Shown here: piece after piece, positions 1-11,393 of the stretch
Layout: each line of letters opens with the position of its first letter
Position numbering within the stretch: position 1 is the stretch's first letter
Assembly (NCBI GenBank): GCA_033439685.1
Contig: JAUEDM010000002.1
Location: forward strand, 4,216,001-4,280,000
Direction: 5' to 3'
DNA length: 64,000 nucleotides
DNA from: Apodospora peruviana
Taxonomy: Eukaryota; Ascomycota; Sordariomycetes; Sordariales; Lasiosphaeriaceae
The notes under the pieces: model-generated
Database searches by the model: none
Seen by the model: the letters and a program-made list of their open reading frames with translations, nothing else
What the model was told of the DNA's origin: nothing
Translations under genes and position numbers: made by a program

Positions 1-852
1 AGTATACCGGGTCGAAGGTGGCGGTCGTTGGCTTTGGAATGGGGGCGCCAGAATTCTTCATCTGGTTCTTCAACTCGGATGCGTTGGAAGGTTGGCCGTA
101 CGCGACCTTCATGTTAAAGCTGGCGGGTGAGGTATTTGGTGTGTCAGATGCATCGATATTAGATGTGCAGACTTGCTTACCCCGGTATCTCGTAGAGCTT
201 AGACAAGCTCATTTCAAGCTTTTGCATATCCTGACTCAGAGCATCAGCCAACTCTCCATTCACCGCAAGCCGCGCTTGCTTGACCCTTGCCCGGGCGGCT
301 TCCAACTGCTGGCTGGAGTACTGATAGGCAGGCGCGTTCCCAGTGTTGACAAAGCTAAGAAAGTCACTTCCGGAGGGTTGAAGGCCCAACTCCATCTCCT
401 CTGCCCATTCTTTCATCGCTTTCTGCTCTTTGCGGATGAACTGCTTCTCGGCTGCGGTTTGATCGCCGGCGGCATGTTCCAACGCCGTCTCGTCCTCGGG
501 GCTTCCGTTTCCCGAAAAATCACCATGGTCGAGGTACCTCCCGGGCGTGCCGCTGATTAGCATCAACGAACATGAGGAGAGGTTGGAATACCAACTTCTT
601 CACCGCTCGGACATAGCCTTCAGTGCCAGACAGCTTGTAGAAGAGGTCGCCAGCCGACAACAAGACGTCGCTGAGCTGGCAAATACCACTGTTTGTGTAC
701 TCGTCTGGGAGCGTGTCGCCTGCCAAAGGACCCTGTTGAGCCTCACTGGTTAGGGAGGAGGAGCTAGTATCGCCAGTATCGATGCCGACGGCCTTATAAA
801 TTGCATTGGCATACTCGAGCCAGAAGAAATGGTTGTTCTTATCCGGGGCCAT
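1..852 (-). CDS. Unknown protein, 3' end truncated by window edge
   Basis: I do not recognise this protein. Translation starts at the ATG at 852 and runs in one frame to about 600, beginning MAPDKNNHFFWLEYANAIYK. It continues in a second frame from about 566 to 179, a charged helical stretch rich in Glu, Lys and Gln. The frame change near 560-640 can be closed by a 79-nt intron ending in CAG at 562, but the donor is weak, so a frameshift is possible. A strong GTAAGC donor follows the motif YEIPG near 179. A 61-nt intron ending CGCCAG restores an open frame that reads GFNMKVAYGQPSNASELKNQ and runs off the window start. No signal peptide or membrane segment is seen. The coding call rests on the linked open frames only. 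Confidence 0.5.
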
Positions 853-1454
853 GTCAAAAATAGATGTGTAGAAGAAAGAAGAGGAATTAAACAGCAGCAG
901 ATGGTAAACGGGTCCATGACAAAAAGATGGAAATCATTCTGTGTCTTATATCTGTACCTTCCAGTGTCTCGGGGTATTTACTGTTCGATTAGAGTTCGTA
1001 GGCTTATTGGGTGTTCAGACTTGCTTTTTGTAAAAATGACGAGAATTGTAGCGCAAGCTGAGAACCCTTAAATCATCTGCAGGACGCGTATGCCACTTTA
1101 TGACGAACCACCACCTCCGACAAACAAAATTGACATCATATCATCCTGATTTCATTCATAGGTATATCGCTTGGACCCAAGTTGTTTGTTCATCATGGCA
1201 TCGCTTTACATCTGCACACATCATACTAAAAAAGCAGCACGAGTCTTTGTTGCCGAGTTTGCTATGGCAATGAGTTCACATGAATTTTCCTTCATCTCTC
1301 CACTTTCGGCATAATGCATATCATTCGCTTGAATTATCACAAAACATTAAACATCATATCTACTTTTTCTCTCCCTTCACCTCTTCACCAACCCTCTTCT
1401 TAGACCATTCAACGCCTCTCTTTCTCCCTCCCGTTCGTTCCAAGTAATCGCAGT
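853..1454. other. Intergenic, no gene seen
   Basis: This is the 5' side of the unknown minus-strand gene and the 3' side of the small secreted gene. It is moderately AT-rich and I see no recognisable coding pattern or repeat in it. Confidence 0.6.
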
Positions 1455-2009
1455 TCACCCAATCGACTTCATCAGGGTCACATTCTGCACACTAAAACCC
1501 TGCGGACCCGTATAGTCCTGGTCCCCAGGCCACTGGTCACAAACTGGCTCCCGGGGATGAAATAGGTCCCCTTCATCAGCCCCGTGTCGCCCAAGGACCA
1601 GAAGATATCCAGCTCGGCGCCATGATCAGCCCGGCCCGTGCGTGTGAGGCTGAAACTGACGGTCGGTTCGGTGCAGTTGTTCTGAACGAAGTCGCCTACG
1701 TGTTGGTAGGACTGCGTTTCTGCTGTGCAGAGGGTTGGTGGCTGAATTGTGGTGACGGAGATGAAGAATTTGGTGCTGTTGCATCGAGAGTTAGTGAGAG
1801 GTGGGAGGAAAAAAAAAAAAAAGGGGGGGGGGGGGGGGGGTAGGGAGGACGAACGTGCTCCAGACGGAGTGCGGGATGGAGCCGGCGTAAAAGTCGGTGA
1901 CGTTGAAGACGTCGACTGGTAGCATGGGGCGGATGACTGGGTTGATGAAGGGGGCGGCGGCGGCGGCAGTGACCGTGGCCAGGAAGGGTACGACTGAGGA
2001 GAGCTTCAT
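1455..2009 (-). CDS. Small secreted Cys-containing protein, apparent frameshift
   Basis: The ATG at 2009 starts a clear signal peptide (MKLSSVVPFLATVTAAAAAP). Exon 1 is 2009-1855 and exon 2 starts at 1775. The 79-nt intron holds an 18-C/14-T tract on the coding strand. Exon 2 encodes a compact domain with three cysteines and N-glycosylation sequons such as NCT. As sequenced, the frame closes at a TGA at 1478. One extra G in the CCCCGGG run near 1549-1556 would instead carry the frame through the motif EPVCDQWPGDQDYTGPQGF to the TGA at 1455, giving about 158 residues. The good codon pattern downstream suggests a sequencing slip or a recent one-base deletion. Its role is unknown; the size and secretion signal fit an effector-like or cell-wall protein. 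Confidence 0.6.
1809..1840. repeat. A14-G18 homopurine tract inside an intron
   Basis: Fourteen A are followed directly by eighteen G on the plus strand. On the coding (minus) strand this is a C/T tract inside the intron of the small secreted gene. It is prone to slippage and a likely site of base-calling error. Confidence 0.95.
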
Positions 2010-2159
2010 TTTTAAGGATGAGTGGTAATGGCCGTATTTGAGAATGAGACGTTGGGCAAAGTGGTATGAATTGTTGTGAGAGCCAAGGTCTGTGTTGTCT
2101 TGGTGTTGCGATGAGGATGAACGACGAGAGGGGTTGTTCCACATGCGAGGTCTGCGGTC

Positions 2160-2165
2160 TTTATA
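2160..2165 (-). promoter_or_regulatory. TATA-like box
   Basis: TATAAA on the minus strand, about 150 bases upstream of the ATG at 2009 of the small secreted gene. Spacing fits a fungal core promoter with a 5' leader. Confidence 0.4.
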
Positions 2166-3354
2166 CCTCCACTGGTCTCACATTACAGCAGCGTAACTGA
2201 AGATCTTTTGAGTTGAACAGCCCCATTACAATTATTTACTTTGATTGCCCATGATACGACCTGCAAACTGCTGTCAACGGAAATGGAGTGCTAAGCCTTT
2301 TTGCCGAATAGGACTAGGTGACTCGTGAGCGGTGAACACCCGCCGCCCATGAACCGATACGATTCTAGCTGCCACACAGCGTAACCAACTGCTTGATTCA
2401 GCAATATAATCATTAGGCAAGACGTGGATATGCAGCAAAAAGTGTAACCTTACATTCAACAAATCTTTTTTTGTCCTCGGCGGAGTGCTTCGTCCGGCTC
2501 ATACGAGAGAGTTCCTCTACGCTCTTCAAAATTCTCCACTCCACATGCTGGTTCACATGAATACTGCCCTCAAAGGAACCAAATACCACCCGCGCTTTGT
2601 TACCGCCCAGTGCCCTTATTGATGGTGGGACGCTTCAAGTTCGGTTCAGAACATCGGAGAGAGTTCCGGCTAGAACTCCCGCAGCTCACTGCAGCTTAGT
2701 GTCGGCCGTAAGTTATTACAACGAGTTGAGGGCACGGAATAGGCTAAAAAGAAGATGAAAGTCAGTTGTACTGTTATTGAGAGGGCGAGCTACCTAGAAA
2801 AGGGGGTTTATGAAGCTTTTTAATTGACCCCGGGAGTGCTTACATAAATCCCTGTTTTACTGTGGAGGCGGTTGTGCAATGATCTTAATCCGCGTCAACC
2901 TTACCCCGTATTGTTTTAGTTCTTACCAGGTTTTTCGTTTGTTTGGGTGTCTTGATCATAGGGACTTTCATGAAGAAGGCCCATAAGGGGTGTAAATCAA
3001 GACCACAACAGAACTGACAACATAACTGCTCACCGCCTTGATGTTGTACTACGCGAGACACACTGCACTGACTGCAGGAGCACGCAAGGCTGTATGTACC
3101 TCATGTATGATGAAGCCGACTAATCAACACGTGATTGACTGGAAAGTGCACAATCTCGAGCGGGGTAAACATGTAAGATACAGCGAGGGCATTCTTCATC
3201 TTACGACTCGCTTTCTTACTTTCGAGGGGAAGTGTGTTTTGCGCTATTACTTTGCCGACGCAGCTTGATCCGTACCTAACTTTCCCTTCTCCTCACTCGT
3301 AGTTACCTACCTACCTAAGGTACCTGAAATACGCGAACGACCCTAAGTCATCTG
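2166..3354. other. Intergenic, no gene seen
   Basis: About 1.2 kb with no convincing coding frame on either strand. Near 3302-3331 there is a run of TACC/TAGG-type short repeats of the kind scattered through other spacers in this window. It is the upstream region of the NLR-like gene. Confidence 0.6.
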
Positions 3355-6300
3355 ATGGCAGGGCCAGTGAATCAGCCTCCGTTGGTCCACGTGCTGAAAC
3401 GGCTGAAATCACGGGATTCCGGGGGCAACCCCAGCGATGGCTTCCAGATACGGTAAGGTAGCTGCCTCAGCAAATGAATCCACTAGTTTGACATATACCT
3501 AATTAACCCACCCCTACTAACAAGACTCATCCTTGTTCCCGACGTCTCTCCCTCCTACGCATCTGATCTGGCCAAGAGCCCGTGGCAATGGCTCGCCAAC
3601 CTGGTACAGGACGAGAGAATTTCGGCAGAGTATTACGAGTATCAATGGACTGCCGGCAACAGAAAAGACGACTCGGTCTGGCAGGCCCTGAGCGACGCTG
3701 GCGACAGCCTGCTTACTCTGCTCTTGGACCTCGACAAAGGCCAGGCAAGTCAACGCCGCTAATCCGTGGTTGACAATCACCTAGTTCTCTACCTAGGTAC
3801 CTAAATAAGATAAAGGGGTACAATGCGGCTAATATGAACGACGTGGGCAGAGAGAAACGAGGCCGTTGATGCTCATCAGCTTTGGGCTCGGGGGGCTGAC
3901 CGCCAAGAAGGTACGCAAGAGCCTAGACGCAAACCCAACTGCATTATTAGCTGCTGGAGGACTATCTCCTGCTCTCAGCCGCTCTAGCTGAGCGATGGAA
4001 TTTAACCAAAGGCCGGAACAAATTGAACTTACGTGGATGATTAGGCCCTGGCGCGTCTAACAGAACGCTACTTCGATCCTGCCGCCCAGCGCGTTTCGGG
4101 CCAGCTTGCCCAAGTCGTCTTCATCGGCTGTCCGCACCCAACCACGGCCAATGCCGAGGAGTGGCCGCTGCTGGGCCACGTTCTCAGATCCGACCGCAAT
4201 GCCGACAACAGGGCGGTTAAGACGGCCACCGAAGAGACGGGCATCGTCAGAAGCTTGTGCGTCAAGTTCCACGAGTCGGGCATTCAGTGTCCCGTCTTGA
4301 CGACGTACGAAACGCGGCCGACCAAGATTCGCCTAAGTCTCTGGAGGTCGGAGAAACGACTAGTACGGGGCTTTTTCCTCTATTCTTTCTCTCTCTTCCT
4401 TTATCTTCCCTTCTTTTCTTTCTTTTCCTTTTCTTCCCCTTTTTTCTTCTTCCTTTCCAATTTTTTTACTCTCACCTCTTTTTTACTGACGTGGAAAAAG
4501 CTCATCCCACGCGAGTTTGCCGAGACTGGCGTTCGCGGGGAGGAGCTGGTCCCTCTCAACTTGGACCCACGAGATATCAAGTCGGTAGGGGCATCGACGC
4601 AGCACGCCAAGGAGTTTCGGCAAAAAGTCAAATTGCTGCTCTCGGGCCTGAGGGAGCTGAGCGTGGCCCGCGCAGCCCAGAGTGTGTCAAAGGGCCTTCG
4701 TATGCGTGAGAGGCTTCTCAGGCTTTGGAAGCTGATCAGACTCGCAGATGCCATCGATCTCCCAGTCGTCAATCAGAACCTGTTTGCCAGCACGGCAACC
4801 CAAACGGCTCCAAGCCAACCAGGCGGTAGGCATACTCGGCCCGACTGATGTGCGTAAACAAACCGGTATGAATGCTAATACGTCATGACAACCTGAAACA
4901 GACATTCTCTCGGTTGATCCTGCAGGCGCAACGCTTGCATCAACGGAGCGGACTTTCAGCGTCGGCTCAAGCTGGGTTCCATACGAAGCCCGGAAAGTAC
5001 CGCAGCTGCCGTACCACTCGTTTGGGCGCCACCCGCGTAACCCCAACTTCTTTGGGCGGCAGGACATCATGGACAAGCTGGACGGCTATCTTCTGCCCTC
5101 GCAACCAGAGGGCGGGTCGGGTGCCAGGAGTGCCACCATGGATATCACAAAGAGCTGCGCCATCTGTGGTATCGGCGGCATGGGCAAGACACAGATCGCG
5201 CTCGAGTACGCGCACTCGCGGCGGTCTGAGTTCGACGCCATAATGTGGGTGCAGGCGGATGCCCGGACGAGCATCTCGGCCAGCTTCGGCACCATTGCCA
5301 TGGCGTTGGGCCTGGCTGGGGAGTCAGAATCCAGTGATTTGGCCGTCAGCTTCAGCATAGTCATGCAGTGGCTGTCCAACCCAGTCAAACCGGCCGTGAA
5401 ATCCGGAAGCACCTTCACGCCACCCTCCGAAGGGGCCGACAACGCCCTCGTCGAAGCCACATGGCTCATCATTTTCGACAACGCTGACACCATCGACCTG
5501 CTGTCCGAGTTTTGGCCGTCTTCCGCGAGCACGGGCTCGGTGCTGATTACGACTCGCGATCCCGCCGGACGTGACTTTTGCCTCGGCAACGGCATCATGC
5601 TTCAGCCCCTGTCGGTAGAAGATGCCGTCCGCTTCTTCGTTGAGCAGCTGAATCTGGATTCGGACGGCCACACGCGCCTCGACTCCGCGTCGGATGTGGG
5701 GTCGTTTGTCGAGCGCTTTGGGGGCCTGCCGTTGGCTCTGGTGCAGGTCGCGTCCCTGATCCGTAGGCGACAAATGACGCTCGACGAGTTCTCGCAGCTG
5801 TCCCGGCGGGGGCTAAAACCAGCAGGCCTGGCAAACTACCAGGCTTCGCAGTCAGATGGCGACTATCAGCACTCCATCTTCACCGTGTGGGCGTTTGAGT
5901 CTCTCGACGAAGCCACCAAGAGCCTGCTGAACGTCATGTCACTGATGGACCCCTTCGCCATTCAGGAGGCCATCCTGCAGCCCCAGGAGGAGAACGCTCA
6001 TCGACTCGCCGAGAGTGTTCCCAAGCCTTATCCCATCGACGTGGGGGCCTACGTGTCGGCGAGATCGGAGCTGGTTAAGGCGTCTCTGATCAGCCGGTCC
6101 CTGCCGTCACGGCACGTGGAGCTGCACCCCCTCGTCCAAGAAGTCGTCCAGACCGGCATGGACGAGGAGCAGCTGCGGACCCATTTCTCCACGGCCGTGG
6201 CCCTTATCCATGCCGCCTGGCCCAGCGAAGTGGTCAAGTGGGGCCACGAGACTTCGCATCGCGAGCGCTCCGGCCAGATCGTGCCCCACGGCCTCAAACT

Positions 6301-7544
6301 CCTGACGCTCTGGGAGCGACGCATGGCCAACGTGCCACTAGAAGCCAAAACGGCCGACATGTGGGTCGAAGTCCTCAAGGACAGCGGTTGGTGGGTCTAA
6401 CTTCCCCCTTTTTTTTTCTTTTGTCTCTTCTTTTCTTCTCCGTTGTCTTTCAACCACTGACGAAAAAACACCCCAGGTATCTTTACGAGCGCGGCGAGCA
6501 CGAGGCTGCCCTGCCCATATTCGAATCAGCACTCGAGCTGGCTAGGAAACGCGAGGCTGAGAACCCGACCCTCATGGCTGACGTGCTCATGTGTCTTGCC
6601 GCGCTGGGACTGCACACGAGCACGCCGGACGAGGTGCTCCGGAACTCGCAGGAGCATTTCGAGATCCGCAAGCGCGTACACGACGCCTACGCGCCGGGCA
6701 GTGCCCCGCTGCAGACCCAGTACGACCACGCCATGGGCGTCGCCACAATGGCCATGGCCCTCAACAACTGCGGCGAGTTTGAAAAGGCCCTCGTTCCCGC
6801 GCGCGAGAGCCTGGTCATGTACCGCTCCTTCACCATGTACGGCAGCAACTGGAAGACGGTCCCATACTTTGCCGTCGCCCATACTGGGTGGTGTCTTTGG
6901 TCGCTGGGCAGGTTTGCCGAGGCTGAGGAGGTGTTGCAGGAGGCGGTTGACGCGGACAGGAGGGAAGGGAACCCGCCATCATACGGGTACGGCAAGACAC
7001 GCTTCCTTTTTCTGCTTTTCCTTATCCAATATATCACTAACGTTCCACAGCCTTGCCGGCCTATTGCTCCCGCTAGGCAATGCTTTAGCGTCCCAGGGGA
7101 AGCTCGACGCGGCCACCCTCTCGCACCAGAAGGCGCTGGATATGTACTACCTGATGGCGGGTGACAACTACAAGTCAGCGCAGGCACGAGTCAAGCACGC
7201 CGAACATTCCGGGCGAAAGGGACTGGCCCATGAGGCTATGTGAGTCCCCCATTTCTACACATTTGTTCTTGCCCAATTCGGGGGGTAACGTTAGCTGAGT
7301 GAAAACAAGACACCACTGGACGCTGGCCATCGAAGCGTTCGGCCGGAACAAGTATTACAAGCGCGAGATGGCCCGGGCTCAGATCAAAGCCGGCCGCTAC
7401 CACCTGTCTCTGGGCAACGTGGACGCCGGACAAGCGCTACTCTATCAGGCCCAGGCGACGCTGGATCAGATCGGCCATATCGGGAAGGCTGAGGACCTGG
7501 ATGAAGAGGCCATGGCCAAGATGGTCAGAATGTGGTCGCGCTGA
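3355..7544 (+). CDS. NLR-like STAND receptor: hydrolase-like, NB-ARC, TPR
   Basis: Nine exons: 3355-3452, 3525-3744, 3851-3910, 4045-4362, 4501-4825, 4902-6390, 6477-6986, 7051-7239, 7310-7544. All phases agree and give 1147 residues. Residues about 30-340 resemble the alpha/beta-hydrolase (SesB-like) domain of fungal NLRs. The nucleophile elbow reads SFGLGGL where family members have HSLGGL, so the catalytic Ser appears replaced by Gly118. The NB-ARC domain follows, with P-loop GIGGMGKT (430-437), Walker B WLIIFDNAD (528-536), sensor GSVLITTRD (about 552), GGLPLAL (about 614) and LHPLVQEVV (about 746). TPR-like helices fill about 830-1070. Family knowledge says such proteins oligomerise on ligand binding and trigger an N-terminal effector, as in fungal heterokaryon incompatibility and immunity. 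The second intron appears to be GC-AG. Confidence 0.92.
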
Positions 7545-7858
7545 TCTCGGGGATTATGCTAGACCGCTCGACGTGGTCCGTCAGTTGGGTTGTTTCAAGG
7601 TAACTAGGTATGATTGATGAATTATGAAACTGAAATCCCAGGTATAGTAAAGCGACTGCTGCGAGCGACAGCCGGTTGATTAGGAGAGGGGCTGGGTTCA
7701 ATCTGTTTTCTTCTGTGTAAGGTATAATCGTTGCACCAAGTCTGTTTTAAACTCGGGATAGTTATCAATCAGATGATTCGGATCAACAAGTAATATGCTT
7801 ATTGCGGACCAACACCTCCGAAGCGGTTACAATTCCTGGTTTTACGTTGTTTTGTAAT
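7545..7858. other. Short convergent spacer
   Basis: Lies between the ends of the NLR-like gene (plus) and the permease (minus). It should hold both 3' ends; no other feature is seen. Confidence 0.6.
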
Positions 7859-9596
7859 CTAGTCTGCGTGTTCCTCGTCCTCTTCAGACCCGTCACCAGC
7901 TGTAGCTGATATCTCATTGTATCGCAGAGCCACAGGTCCGCGGTAGTGCTTTCGCCCGCTCGCATACCACGCCGCTACGCATGTACCAAGCACCAGCAGA
8001 ATCACCGCACCAGCATAGTTCATGTTTCCCCTGACTGGGAGCTGAGGAGGAAGCAAGAACAGCACGGTCGTTATCGCCGTGTAGGAAACGCCGATAATAT
8101 TAACGACCCATCCGAGCTTCGGGGAGATAGTGAATGGCCTATCAGGGAGTTTGGAGCGTCCTTGTGCAAGATGAATTGCAATTGGGAGGGCATATGAGAG
8201 GCTCAAGGCGACAACAGAGGCTGAGGCGATGGAATTGAACGCGGTAGTAGATATAAGAAAAATGAAGCCGAGGAGTGCTGTCATAGTAGCAGCCAAGCAC
8301 AAAGCGTTGAGCGGGAGGGCTTGAGACTTGTGTATACGCTCAAAGAGGTCGCTTCTCGGCAGGCCCCCGTCTCTGGCAAAGGCGAAGACCATACGGCTGC
8401 TTGTCGTCATGATGCTAATGGTGCCGAAGAGCTGTTGGGCGGCGCACGTTAGCATGGCGAGATTTTCACAACCGGAAATGGGCTCAATCACCAGGCAGAG
8501 GAGTGGAAACAACATGAGGACTGTTGCAACCACACGGCTCCCGCTCGCATTCGACAGAATGGTCATCAGTGGACCAAGAGGTGAGCCGATAATATCGTCA
8601 ATAGCGTCATAACCGCCAGAAACGAACAAGATGACGACGATGAAGAGAATGCTCGTAGCAATTCCCAGAGCCACACATGATATCATGACCAGGGGGCCGA
8701 CGACTGCGGCATTAGGGATTTCCTCGATACTACAAGACACATGTTAGAAACCGACGGGAGCACCACCGGGACCATTATGACTCGCCAGTGTGAGACTGCA
8801 TCATATCCATTTAGGGCGAGACCGGCTTGGAGAGAGCCCAGCAACCAGGCAACGGCGTCTGGGAGCAAGTATCGAGTCAGCCACAACCGAGGCCAACAAC
8901 TGGCGTGCGTGGGGACGGGGATGATGCAACGTAAGCAAACTAACCAGGCCAGCGTGTCTTATTGACGAACCCTGCAAAAACGAAGCTGGGATCAGCAAAG
9001 TCGATCTTGCAGAGCAGCAGTGCTGATGCCGGAATCACGATAAAGCCAAGTATGCTCCAGTACAGCGCCGCCTTGTTGAGAGATGGCAACTGGCTAGCAA
9101 GCAGGACATTGACCGCAAAAGCGACGAGCGTGACCAGAAGGTACGAGACAAACTGAGAGGCTCTGCTGTGCGGGGCATTTTCCGTCTGGGCGACCATGCC
9201 AGCCACCATCTGGCTGGTGAGGACACTGCCGGAGCCCGCCACGGCTATCCACCCAAAGACGGTGGTCCACCCGGCCACCCACGCAAGCAGCGGAGCGTGC
9301 CGGTTCGGGGCAATGAGAGCTGCCCAATGATACTGGCCACCGGCAGTGGGATAAGCCGAGAGAAACTCGGCGAGGGAGACTGCGATGGACAGGTTGCCGA
9401 TGCCGGCAAACACCACGCCCCAGACGGCGACGCTGGGACCACCACTCGCCAGTGCCAGAGGCAGCGATGCAGACATGACGCCCCATGAGTTGAGGATGGC
9501 AAAGGCCATGCCCAGCATGGAGAGGGGAGTGAAATTTCGGGGAAGTGCAGCATCGTAGCCCATCGCTACGAGCTGGGCGGTGACAGCTGTTGCCAT
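7859..9596 (-). CDS. Amino-acid/choline-type permease (APC superfamily)
   Basis: Three exons: 9596-8945, 8858-8786, 8729-7859, giving 531 residues in phase. The protein has about twelve hydrophobic segments. It carries landmarks of the fungal GABA/choline permease branch of the APC superfamily: FTPLSMLGMAFAILNSWGVM in the first membrane segment, EFLSAYPTAGGQYHW, a PDAVAWLLG block, IEEIPNA and SRMVFAFARDGGLPRSDLF. It should carry an amino acid, polyamine or choline-like substrate across the plasma membrane; the substrate cannot be read from sequence. The second intron begins with GC (GCGAGT) rather than GT, and only that donor keeps phase with the IEEIPNA exon. The gene is divergent from the CmcJ-family oxygenase, with a 444-base shared upstream region. 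Confidence 0.93.
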
Positions 9597-10040
9597 CCTT
9601 CACCTCTGTACTGTGATGGTTGGGGGGTGCCCTGGTTTTGCCGCGGAAAACGCCAGGTAGGAGGGCAGAACGACAACCTGGAAAAGAGCCAGGAAGAGAG
9701 GGGCGAATCCCCATAAGCGGCGAGCTCAAAAGCACTGGAAAAGAGAGGACCGTTATTCGTTGTAGTCTGATATGTGAGTCCCGTCGTGGGGGTAGTGCAT
9801 GGCTGCAACGCTGGTGTGGACAGAGAATGTGAACGGAAGATGGCGGATGATAGAAAATTGCAGAGGAGAGACCGGAGCGCCTGCGATCTTTTAAGTACGC
9901 TGTCCCCGCCCCTCAACAGCACCCGACATTCAATTTCCTTCAGGGCAGCCCCCGGTGCGCCCTCTTCCGCCGCTGTTTTGCTGCGCCCCAACCTGCCGGT
10001 AGCTCAACACAGACAGCTCCTCTGTCCGGCCCCGCTCACA
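9597..10040. promoter_or_regulatory. Shared divergent promoter region
   Basis: This 444-base gap separates the permease ATG (minus, 9596) from the oxygenase ATG (plus, 10041). It must hold both promoters. I see no specific operator. The layout makes co-regulation of the pair plausible but does not prove it. Confidence 0.5.
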
Positions 10041-11253
10041 ATGCTTTTCAAGCTCAAGTTCCTCAAAGAGCTTCCTCTGTATGCGACAGTCCAGCCGTAT
10101 CGACTGCACGGGTTCCCCGACCTACCGGACGACCAACAAACGAACTGCCAATACGAACATGTTGATGAGGTTCCCGCCGACGATCTCCGAGATGCCGCGC
10201 ACGTCAGCCGGTTCGAGGACGAGGGCTTCGAGTTTGTGAACAGCCCGCCCCGGAGCCCTCTCCGAGCCGCCATCTTTGAGGACAACACTGCGGCGAGCGA
10301 CCAGGCTGTACGTGAATACGTTCAGGACACAATGGACATGGTGCGCAAGCGACTGCGACCTGACTCGGTGGTTGCAATTGATTGGCGGGTGTGTGGTTTT
10401 GTTGTTTTTCCCAACTCCCAGCAACAAACAGCAATGCGGACCTGACCTGTGGAAATCGGGTGCATCTCTTGCAGTTCCGTCGAAACGATGACAACGCCTT
10501 CCCCCAGCGACTAGAGGGAGGAGACGTCCGCAAGCAAGCCATCGCCGTGGCAACAACGGCGCATTGCGGTTTGGGCACACCTTTTCTATCCTTTGAACGC
10601 AAAGCTCTGCAACGACAGCGTTCGAACAAAGCAATGGCACAGGGCTGACTTTGACCATCTGGTTAGACTTCTCCTACGACGGCGGATTTGATCGACTTCG
10701 GTTGCATCTATCCGCAGACGAAATGAGTGCAGTGGAAGAGGGCAAGATGCACGCCATGATTGTCAAGTGGAGTGCCCCTCCCAAGGCAAACTCTCTTGCC
10801 TGGAAACTGACCCTGGAAATACCAACAGCGTTTGGCGACCGCTACGGACCGTTACGAGTGCCCCGCTAGTGTTGGCGGATCGTCGAACCATAACTAAGTC
10901 TGATCTCGTCGAGGCCGATCAGGTCATGACCGACAGAGTAAATAAGACAGCCTACGTGTACTACCGACCGACCCAGAAGTGGTATTGGATGTCGAATCTC
11001 CGCCCAAACGAGGCCGTCATATTTGCTACCTGGAGACCCGAGACCGATTCCAAGTTTGCAGGTGCGTCAAGCAGCACCCTTGGGCCGACCCTTGCAACTT
11101 GTTGCCAGGCTAATGATTGCATTGAACCGCCCAGACTACGCACCTCATGTAGCCGCCTACCTACATTGCCTTGACGGCTCTGCTCCACCGAGGGAAAGCG
11201 TTGAAGTCAGAATGGTTACCTTGTTTAACACGAAAGAGGCACTGGCAACATAA
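10041..11253 (+). CDS. CmcJ/GA4-desaturase-family oxygenase-like protein
   Basis: Five exons: 10041-10388, 10475-10568, 10667-10766, 10829-11061, 11135-11253, giving 297 residues in phase. The order of landmarks matches the fungal CmcJ/GA4-desaturase family: an N-terminal LYATVQPYRL, a central FEFVNSPPR, then VREYVQDTMDMVRKRL, DFSYDGGFDRLRLHL, NVWRPLRT, PLVLADRRTI and WYWMSNLRPNEAVIF, and a C-terminal PPRESVEVRM. Members include gibberellin GA4 desaturase and proteins of cephamycin and fungal secondary metabolism; several act as Fe(II)/2-oxoglutarate oxygenases. The substrate is unknown. The candidate iron ligand region reads AHCDFSY. The gene sits between a permease and an M20 amidohydrolase, which together could form a small catabolic or secondary-metabolite set. 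Confidence 0.85.
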
Positions 11254-11393
11254 ATATGCTTTTTCAGTAGCGTTTGCTATGGGGGTTGATCGCGCAATCC
11301 CTTCCTTACGTTCACAATTCCGTCCAAACTCGGGAGTAACGAAGTTTTGCAACAACCCATCCATCTTCCACGTCAGCGTCAAGGACAAGTTCT

